Assembly (NCBI RefSeq): GCF_015476335.1
Contig: NZ_JADAQY010000001.1
Coordinates: 234,631 to 298,630, forward strand
Direction of reading: 5' to 3'
From: Rickettsia endosymbiont of Cardiosporidium cionae
Lineage (GTDB): Bacteria; Pseudomonadota; Alphaproteobacteria; Rickettsiales; Rickettsiaceae
Length of the DNA stretch: 64,000 nt
Shown: one piece after another, positions 58,301-64,000 of the stretch
How positions within the stretch are numbered: the first letter of the stretch is position 1
Layout: the number at the start of each line of letters is the position of its first letter
The notes under the pieces: generated by a model
Seen by the model: only the letters and a program-made list of their open reading frames with translations
Database searches by the model: none
Told to the model about the DNA's origin: nothing
Program-made: the position numbers and the translations under genes

Positions 58301-58686
58301 CGTTAAATCAAACCGAGATTTTATATTTACTATTATTCGGTACAAAAAAAGAACAATCACTAGGACACAACCTTAATAATATATTAGAATTATCATATAA
58401 CTTAAACCCACTATACGGTAAAAAAAAAAATAACATTTTTTATAAAATCACAAGAATAGATAATTTACGCATTACTAATAATAAGGATGACCCAGATCAG
58501 ACATCTATAGGATTAACAAAAAACATAAATAACAGATTATTTCTGGAAGTGGTGCGATTATTTAAATCTGGCGATACTAAAACAAGGATAATATTTCAGG
58601 TATCACCTAAAATCTCATTGGAATATGAAAATGAAAATTTGTATAGATCACATAATTTTGAAATAAAAATTTCTTATCATTACTAA
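55327..58686 (+). CDS. tamB: Translocation and assembly module protein TamB
   Basis: 1119 residues. An N-terminal anchor (LLLTILGLFFIFIISLQ) is followed by a long, repetitive beta-rich chain of AsmA-like strands and the C-terminal DUF490/TamB domain at about 920-1119: NGFGINTKLIGQLDVKGNLE, PELYGNLQSLDGEYLKYFK, IIQGGIKFNGKIPDSMDMYF and NQTEILYLLLFGTKKEQS. TamB is a bridge-like hydrophobic groove across the periplasm, probably for lipid movement. The length is within the normal range, and no frameshift is visible. It is paired with tamA. Confidence 0.9.
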   Translation: MFAIVKTINYLLLTILGLFFIFIISLQNSYITNIYVSILTNKIYDNTGFEVKINNVEINFPLIIKIPKIYIKKNSVNIAKCNNININIVSIANFSLKRINSIEIEKIHVLDYMLSTQKHNLKTANGEINHSNSKSYFLTILQILGINNINIANFLIDNHNTKQKIEGKLNLYNISCNLKNNVIELELESKIHKLHKVNNIELKSKIYYNDTIELFSINNLTFNSDKISFAGSANIKNYDDLSLNLEYHYNLYKPISGECFIHSSLKQQRIYPESTINIKTLIDDKNKLLLEIKSNLSLNNNLLYFTKFESKNILFQPISKIYLDINHQSLHGKIRIVDQDLKSILPDNKYSITGLLNLDLELLTTPNNRQQIILKGNIEKLKCYQNTIETNSAFIQLEKILEQISQKIIKSNPNIINYNPVKLSNKLNKPSNILNSSKINFDIKLDDVLTKSFSHIKIDTKYLKIKNKNIHNLTFNFLNKENKFHITSKAFSNGSQTYIKINGTTKNEKLIWIDTLNITMPGLRLNNEKMIEIIDHNEYWVINTNSISINRGSCNIQSKFSNNLIDLGIKFNQVRLSECKLSNTLNLSNARLQGSLYISNLKNQIRFSANLNCQNIQIKHLEKNIDLIGNFNMKDNKLNFVVQAQQENQTLLKLIADIPIQYSSNFDQISILNNPKKIFLSVTIDKNLRIISLIPMNENHQITGEIYGNFNIKGTMDRGKLVNSLVQGSINCDSISYRYLLHDISVHNLSAKIIGQNNTIIFKNITILDNTGNTAYGNGYIYLTNTMPFNIYIKTEKFYLINQYMLQIITSLDLELKGNLTGATIAGNINIQKDSQINLNKNYKSDFGTFNVIKTINDSNSDDKINNKSSANNHLTEIYKKILLQLKITLEKPLRLNGFGINTKLIGQLDVKGNLEQPELYGNLQSLDGEYLKYFKMFKIIQGGIKFNGKIPDSMDMYFTATSKLEDDEIHLDFYRSTHHNRITFSSVNNPSLNQTEILYLLLFGTKKEQSLGHNLNNILELSYNLNPLYGKKKNNIFYKITRIDNLRITNNKDDPDQTSIGLTKNINNRLFLEVVRLFKSGDTKTRIIFQVSPKISLEYENENLYRSHNFEIKISYHY

Positions 58687-58835
58687 ACTAAATATCTTAA
58701 ATATCTATTGCAGGTTTTCTTTGACTTTTCTAAATTAGTAAACTAGACTGGTCGAATTACAGGTATAAAAATTGACAAATGAGTAATTCTTGAATATTTT
58801 ATGTATCTAGTATTTTGTTAGCATCATACAGATAT

Positions 58836-58911
58836 GGCCCCTTAGTCTAGTTGGTTAGGACGTTACCCTTTCACGGTAGAGACACGGGTTCAAATCCCGT
58901 AGGGGTCACCA
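58836..58911 (+). tRNA. tRNA-Glu (TTC)
   Basis: A 76-base cloverleaf. Acceptor GGCCCCT/AGGGGTC with one G-T pair, D-arm GTCTAGTTGGTTAGGAC, anticodon loop CTTTCAC with TTC, T-arm ACGGGTTCAAATCCCGT, discriminator A and encoded CCA. Confidence 0.95.
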
Positions 58912-59092
58912 AATATGGTCTGTAGTGATGTTTTGTGTTGTTATCACTTATTTATAAGATTATTGTAAATTAGTTAACAAAGTAACGTCTGAATTTTATA
59001 TGCATCTAATATGTTAGAATGTAAGTGGATAGAAAGTTCTGGTTTTAAATACAAGAGTTATAAATATTAAATAATATATTTTGATAAATTCT

Positions 59093-59245
59093 ATGGGTAT
59101 AAGTTTATCTCAACTTCTAATTATATTATTAATAATACTTGTGTTGTTCGGCGCTGGAAAGTTACCAAGTGTCATGTCTGATATAGGTAAGGGATTAAAA
59201 GCACTAAAAAATGCTCTAAAAGACGATACAAATGATAAAAAATAA
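59093..59245 (+). CDS. tatA: Twin-arginine translocase subunit TatA
   Basis: 50 residues, ATG at 59093, TAA at 59243-59245. The pattern [20 protein letters not shown] followed by [19 protein letters not shown] is the TatA fold: a short hydrophobic helix, the FG hinge (F19-G20) and an amphipathic helix. It is short, with almost no acidic tail, which is normal in Rickettsiales. The last 14 bases overlap bamD. The TatC and TatB genes are not in the window. Confidence 0.9.
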   Translation: MGISLSQLLIILLIILVLFGAGKLPSVMSDIGKGLKALKNALKDDTNDKK

Positions 59246-59999
59246 CTTACTTAAAACGATCTTAAACTGCCTGTTTTTAACAATATTCACTTCTTGTGCA
59301 TCAAGCAACGACATAGTTAGTAACGACTCTACAACAGTTCCGGCTAATGAAGTTTACTCTCAAGGGTTAAAACTCGTAAATAATAAAGAATACACCGCAG
59401 GAGCTAAAAAATTTGAAAAAATATTTTTAGAATATTTTAATAGCGACATTACACAAAAATCTGAAATAATGCAGGCATACTCTTTGTATCAAGCTAAGCA
59501 ATACAACCATGCAATAGATGTGTTAGATCATTTTATCACTTTTCATCCAAAACACAAAGAAATTGAATATGTATATTACCTAAAGGCCCTCTCTTACTAT
59601 GCGCAAACTGGAGATATATCATTAAATCAGTCAAATTCATATGACGCTAAATTGATATTTTTACAATTAATTCATGAATTTCCTAATAGTAGGTACGTAC
59701 GAGATTCATTGCATAAAATAAATATACTGAATGATACATTAGCAAAATCTGAATTAAATATAGCATATTACTATTTAAAAAATAAAAATCCTACAGCTGC
59801 GCTAAACAGATTACAACAAATTTTAGTGGAATATCCTCAAGTGTCCTTTGTAGATAAATTATTGTATAGAATAATAGAAAGCAGTCTACTTATAGGAATT
59901 AAAGATCACGCCATAAAAAATCTGGAATTGCTTCATGAAAAATTCCCAGAAAGCATATGGTATAGTAAAGCTAAAATTTTAATCGATAATAATACATAA
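59232..59999 (+). CDS. bamD: Outer membrane protein assembly factor BamD
   Basis: 255 residues. Lipoprotein signal [12 protein letters not shown] with lipid-anchored Cys22, then five TPR-like helical pairs at about 38-250. Family wording includes [80 protein letters not shown] and [20 protein letters not shown]. BamD works with BamA at the inner leaflet of the outer membrane. The start overlaps tatA by 14 bases, which suggests translational coupling. Confidence 0.92.
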   Translation: MIKNNLLKTILNCLFLTIFTSCASSNDIVSNDSTTVPANEVYSQGLKLVNNKEYTAGAKKFEKIFLEYFNSDITQKSEIMQAYSLYQAKQYNHAIDVLDHFITFHPKHKEIEYVYYLKALSYYAQTGDISLNQSNSYDAKLIFLQLIHEFPNSRYVRDSLHKINILNDTLAKSELNIAYYYLKNKNPTAALNRLQQILVEYPQVSFVDKLLYRIIESSLLIGIKDHAIKNLELLHEKFPESIWYSKAKILIDNNT

Positions 60000-60083
60000 A
60001 TCAGTTTGTTTTGATAATTTATCAAGTTACATCGTAATCTCTTATTACAATAATATATCACTCATTTGTTTATCAGATATTAT

Positions 60084-60722
60084 ATGTACAGTAATGAATC
60101 ATTTGTAATTAAGGAACAGCAGTCAAAAGAATTGATTTTTACTACGTTAGAGACTTTGCTGATTCAATCCAATTGGCATAAGGATTTAATCAGAGAATCA
60201 GAAGCAAAAAATTTTTTCCCTAAATATTATTCTGAATTCTTATTTCCTGGAGGAATAAAATCAGTGGTACTAGAATTTGATAAATGGCAATCTGATAAAA
60301 CGTTGAAAATATTAAGTAAATCTGATTTCCCTGAAAAAATACGCGATAAAATTACACTGGCATTAAATACAAGAATCATAAAAGTAATGGATAAACAAAT
60401 ATTACTAAGACAATTCGCTTTTTTTTCTGTATTTTATAATTTCGATATTGCTATGAAAGCTATAATTTATAACGTAGATCTTTTATGGAGATACGCTGAT
60501 GACAAATCAACAGATTTTAACTTCTATACCAAAAGATTTTTATTAGCATTAATATATATATTAGCAAGCAATTTTTATCAAGCAGATAACTCGGAAAACG
60601 CCAGAGATACAGAAGTATTTATTAAATATTTAGTAGATAATATTGCAAATTTACAGAAAATTAAAAAACATTTAACTCACTCCATAATAGTGAAAATTCC
60701 AATTTTAAGATTGTTTTTATAA
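60084..60722 (+). CDS. COQ9-family ubiquinone biosynthesis protein
   Basis: 212 residues from the ATG at 60084; a TTG at 60066 would add six. The N-terminal half is TetR-like helical. The COQ9 domain at about 115-200 contains the family's diagnostic LLWRYADDKSTDFNFYTKRF. Family knowledge: COQ9 binds lipid and helps COQ7 hydroxylate the quinone ring. Rickettsiales keep it, and it is one of their mitochondrion-like traits. It lies between bamD and ileS on the same strand. Confidence 0.88.
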   Translation: MYSNESFVIKEQQSKELIFTTLETLLIQSNWHKDLIRESEAKNFFPKYYSEFLFPGGIKSVVLEFDKWQSDKTLKILSKSDFPEKIRDKITLALNTRIIKVMDKQILLRQFAFFSVFYNFDIAMKAIIYNVDLLWRYADDKSTDFNFYTKRFLLALIYILASNFYQADNSENARDTEVFIKYLVDNIANLQKIKKHLTHSIIVKIPILRLFL

Positions 60723-60779
60723 TATATTCTACAAAGTTATAATTTAATTTTAACATAGCTATAAATCAAGATATCGATT

Positions 60780-63700
60780 ATGAAAGAAGAAGAGTTATAT
60801 CCCGCAGTAAACAATGATCCCGATTTTCCTGCATTAGAGAATAAAATACTAGAATACTGGAAACACAATAACATTTTCACTAAATCTGTATTACAAAGAG
60901 ACTATCTAAAAGATAACAAAAATAATGAATTTATCTTCTACGATGGTCCACCCTTCGCAAATGGATTACCACATTACGGTCACTTGCTTACTGGATTCAT
61001 AAAAGATACATATGCACGATATAAAACTATGCAAGGCAAAAAGGTTGAAAGAAGATTCGGATGGGATTGCCATGGTTTACCAGCTGAACTATATTCAGAA
61101 AAACAACTTGGCCTATCTGGCAGAAAGGAAATAATAAAATTCGGTATAGAAAAATTTAACGCATATTGTCAAGAATCTGTAATGAAATACACAAAAGAAT
61201 GGCAAAAATATGTGGAACGTCAGGCACGGTGGGTGGATTTTAAAAACTCCTATAAAACTATGGATAAAGATTTTATGGAATCTGTGATCTGGGCGTTTAA
61301 AACTTTATATGATAAAGGATTAGTATATCAAGAAATGAAAGTAATGCCTTATTCTTGGGCTTGTGAGACTCCTTTATCTAATTTTGAAACAAAAATAGAT
61401 AATGCATACAGAAGTCGCGCAGATAAGGCAATAACAATATCATTTATATTAAGTGATAAACCTAAAAATGCTCCTGTAAATTGTAAAGAATATAGAATAT
61501 TAGCCTGGACTACAACACCATGGACATTACCATCTAATCTCGCACTAGCTGTTAGTAACAACATAATATACGCTTGTGTAATAATGGATGATATTTGCTA
61601 TATTACTAGCCAATCTTCTTTACAACATTCCTACAAAGATGTATTGAACATTCATAATACGAATATCAGTGATTACCATACTATAACTGGCGCAGATTTA
61701 GAAGGGCTACAGTATAAACCATTATTTAACTATTTTCACAACCATAAAAATAGCTTTAAAATTTTGTTATCAGATTTTGTAGTAGAAAATGAAGGCACAG
61801 GGATTGTACATATTGCTCCTGGATTCGGTGAAGAGGATCAAATTTTATGTCAAAAATATGGAATCGATATTGTATGTCCTGTAGATAATACTGGTAAATT
61901 TACAAAAGAAGTAATAGATTTTGAAGGTAAATTAGTCTTTGATACAAATGATTTAATAATATCACAGCTTAAAAAACAAAAAAATTGGATTAAAACAGAA
62001 CAATATATACATAACTATCCTCATTGCTGGCGCACAGATACACCATTGATATATAAGGCCGTATCTTCATTTTATGTGAAAGTAACTGCCATCAAAGATC
62101 GTATGGTAGAACTAAATAAAAATATTAACTGGATACCTCACAACATTAAAGATGGATTATTTGGTAAATGGATAGAAAATGCTAAAGATTGGGCAATAAG
62201 CAGAAATAGATTTTGGGGAACTCCTATACCTATTTGGATATCTGATAACCCTAATTATCCTAGAATAGATGTATACGGATCAATAGCAGAGCTGGAAAAA
62301 GATTTTAATGTGAAAATAGATAATCTACACAGACCATTTCTAGATAAATTGATAAGAAAAAACCCCAATGACCCTACAGGAAAATCATTAATGAAAAGGG
62401 TAAATGACGTATTTGATTGTTGGTTTGAAAGTGGCTCTATGCCTTACGGACAAGCACATTATCCATTTGAAAATAAGCAATGGCTTGAATCTCATCTGCC
62501 TGCGGATTTTATTGTTGAATATTCTGCTCAAACTAGAGGGTGGTTCTATACTTTAATGGTATTATCTACAGCATTATTTGATAAACCTCCATTTTTAAAT
62601 TGTATTTGTCACGGAGTAATACTGGATACTGAAGGTAGAAAATTATCTAAACGTTTAAATAATTATCTAGATCCTATGGTATTATTCAGCAAATACGGAG
62701 CAGATGCTCTAAGGAGTACTATGTTATCTTCTAATGTCACCAAAGGTGAGGAATTATTAATAGATAAAGATGGAAAAATGCTATATGAAAAATTACGATT
62801 AATAATTAAGCCTATGTGGCATGCTTATCATTTTTTTGTGATCTATTCTAATATAGATAAGATCAAAGCTCAATTCTGCGAAGATATATCTAGCTTGAAT
62901 GTGCTTGACCAATATATTTTATATAAATTAGCTATTGCTGTTAATAAAATCGAGGAATGTTTAGATAATTTCGATACACAAAATGCTTATAAAGCATTGT
63001 CTAATTTTATAGAAATTTTAAATAATTGGTACATAAGAAGGAGTAGATCCAGATTTTGGCAATCTGATATGGATCAAGATAAAATAAATGCATATAATTG
63101 CTTATACACATCTCTGATTACTATCAGTAAAGCTTCTGCTTCGCTTTTACCAATGATAACAGAATTAATATTCTTAGGACTTAATCAAATAGATATCAAT
63201 ACTAATCAATTATTAAATCATGATATCAGCGTACATTTAACAAATTTTCCAATACTAAAAAACATAGTAATAGATTATAAAATCGTGAATGATATGGATC
63301 AAATTTTAGATCTTTGTAATGTAGTACTATCCATACGCAATGATCATAACATTCGTATCCGCCAGCCACTAAATTCTATAAAAATTATAGCTGAAAATTA
63401 TGAAATCTTCAAAAATTTCGAGTATTTAATTAAAGATGAATTAAATATCAAATCAATAGAATACAGCAAAGATTTCATAAAATACTCCAATCATAAATTA
63501 TCAATCAATTTTGCAAAATTAGGTAAAAGAGTTCCTAATAAAATTAAGGATATTATTAAAGATAGTAAAATAAATAACTGGAAAATTCAAAATGATAATA
63601 TCATAATCAGTGATACAATATTATATCCAGAAGAATTTAGATTACTACTCACAGCAAAAACAGATAATATAAAAAACAGTAAAGCCTTGAGTAATAATCA

Positions 63701-64000
63701 ATCTTTAGTTATATTAGATACCAAAATCACTACAGAACTCAAAAATGAAGGTATAGCAAGAGATATAATCAGATCTATACAACAAATAAGAAAGGAAGCA
63801 AAACTAAATATTACAGACAAAATATATCTACAAATCAACACAGATAGTAATAATTTATATAATATAATTAGCGGTTATAAAAACTTTATTGAAAAGCAAA
63901 CTCTGAGCTCATTTAAAGATAATATAATAGCAGAATCTACATCACATGCTACGTTCGATAATATATATACAGAATTTATAATAGAAAAAATAAAAAATAC
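60780..64000 (+). CDS. ileS: Isoleucyl-tRNA synthetase (5' part, runs off the window)
   Basis: Open from ATG 60780 to the right edge, more than 1070 codons, so only the very end is missing. Class I motifs: FIFYDGPPFANGLPHYGHLL (HYGH for HIGH), GWDCHGLPAE, ILAWTTTPWTLPSNLALAVS in the editing domain, NRFWGTPIPIW, and KLSKRLNNYLDP for KMSKS. KLSKR plus the length of more than 1000 residues place it in the long eukaryote-like class (type 2) that is naturally insensitive to mupirocin in characterised members. A C-terminal extension follows the anticodon-binding domain. Confidence 0.95.
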   Translation, partial: MKEEELYPAVNNDPDFPALENKILEYWKHNNIFTKSVLQRDYLKDNKNNEFIFYDGPPFANGLPHYGHLLTGFIKDTYARYKTMQGKKVERRFGWDCHGLPAELYSEKQLGLSGRKEIIKFGIEKFNAYCQESVMKYTKEWQKYVERQARWVDFKNSYKTMDKDFMESVIWAFKTLYDKGLVYQEMKVMPYSWACETPLSNFETKIDNAYRSRADKAITISFILSDKPKNAPVNCKEYRILAWTTTPWTLPSNLALAVSNNIIYACVIMDDICYITSQSSLQHSYKDVLNIHNTNISDYHTITGADLEGLQYKPLFNYFHNHKNSFKILLSDFVVENEGTGIVHIAPGFGEEDQILCQKYGIDIVCPVDNTGKFTKEVIDFEGKLVFDTNDLIISQLKKQKNWIKTEQYIHNYPHCWRTDTPLIYKAVSSFYVKVTAIKDRMVELNKNINWIPHNIKDGLFGKWIENAKDWAISRNRFWGTPIPIWISDNPNYPRIDVYGSIAELEKDFNVKIDNLHRPFLDKLIRKNPNDPTGKSLMKRVNDVFDCWFESGSMPYGQAHYPFENKQWLESHLPADFIVEYSAQTRGWFYTLMVLSTALFDKPPFLNCICHGVILDTEGRKLSKRLNNYLDPMVLFSKYGADALRSTMLSSNVTKGEELLIDKDGKMLYEKLRLIIKPMWHAYHFFVIYSNIDKIKAQFCEDISSLNVLDQYILYKLAIAVNKIEECLDNFDTQNAYKALSNFIEILNNWYIRRSRSRFWQSDMDQDKINAYNCLYTSLITISKASASLLPMITELIFLGLNQIDINTNQLLNHDISVHLTNFPILKNIVIDYKIVNDMDQILDLCNVVLSIRNDHNIRIRQPLNSIKIIAENYEIFKNFEYLIKDELNIKSIEYSKDFIKYSNHKLSINFAKLGKRVPNKIKDIIKDSKINNWKIQNDNIIISDTILYPEEFRLLLTAKTDNIKNSKALSNNQSLVILDTKITTELKNEGIARDIIRSIQQIRKEAKLNITDKIYLQINTDSNNLYNIISGYKNFIEKQTLSSFKDNIIAESTSHATFDNIYTEFIIEKIKN

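Overview
The window is AT-rich chromosomal DNA, roughly 70% A+T by eye, from an obligate intracellular alphaproteobacterium, most probably of the order Rickettsiales. The evidence is the Rickettsia-like citrate synthase and S12, the 1606-residue NAD-glutamate dehydrogenase, a COQ9 protein, scattered nuo genes, a DUF2671-like small protein, a long IleS with KLSKR, and host-association features (AmpG-type permeases, a tandem-repeat/ankyrin protein, degraded effector-like genes). The family within the order is not settled. S12 and GltA look like Rickettsiaceae/Midichloriaceae, but dispersed nuo genes and a generic surface barrel would also fit Anaplasmataceae.

Region 1 (1-7.6 kb) is the accessory part. 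It holds the 3' end of a family-4 uracil-DNA glycosylase, nuoC, a possible transposase/nuclease remnant, an acidic helical protein of unknown function, a degenerate ankyrin-like pseudogene, zapE, the initiator tRNA, and an 812-residue protein with fifteen full copies of a 25-residue Thr/Asn/Asp-rich repeat and a C-terminal ankyrin domain. This last gene and the decayed DNA beside it are the best candidates for undescribed host-interaction functions.

Region 2 (7.6-26 kb) carries secA, a parvulin foldase, a dicarboxylate/glutamate symporter, a universal stress protein, nuoF, two small conserved-looking proteins, a branched-chain aminotransferase, an aromatic amino acid permease and gyrA, whose residue at E. 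coli Ser83 is Val. A beta-barrel outer membrane protein with a terminator-like hairpin follows. Next comes a minus-strand set made of an EAL-domain c-di-GMP phosphodiesterase with a degenerate GGDEF-like N-terminus, a FliI/YscN-type ATPase and a FliJ-like coiled coil. No other flagellar or type III genes are in view.

Region 3 (26-48 kb) is housekeeping: a UbiK-like small protein, an isolated rpsL, gltA, murF-mraY (overlapping), ccmE, the large NAD-glutamate dehydrogenase, mnmE, pntB, cpoB, tRNA-Phe, tRNA-Asp, nuoA-nuoB, a DsbA-like oxidoreductase, plsC, and the minus-strand run lon-lptE-holA.

Region 4 (48-64 kb) has a threonine/serine dehydratase, an ampG-type transporter, and a long plus-strand run: rimM, a 53-residue NDUFS6-like zinc protein, smpB, an HU/IHF protein, trpS, tamA-tamB, tRNA-Glu, tatA overlapping bamD, a coq9 homologue, and ileS running off the right edge.

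Taken together the genes serve respiration on amino acids (Glu/Asp uptake, glutamate dehydrogenase, citrate synthase, complex I, ubiquinone accessory factors, cytochrome c maturation), envelope assembly (SecA, TatA, BamD, LptE, TamAB, CpoB, MraY, MurF, AmpG) and translation. Start codons were checked by eye; several genes have in-frame TTG/GTG codons upstream of a better ATG, and this is noted entry by entry.
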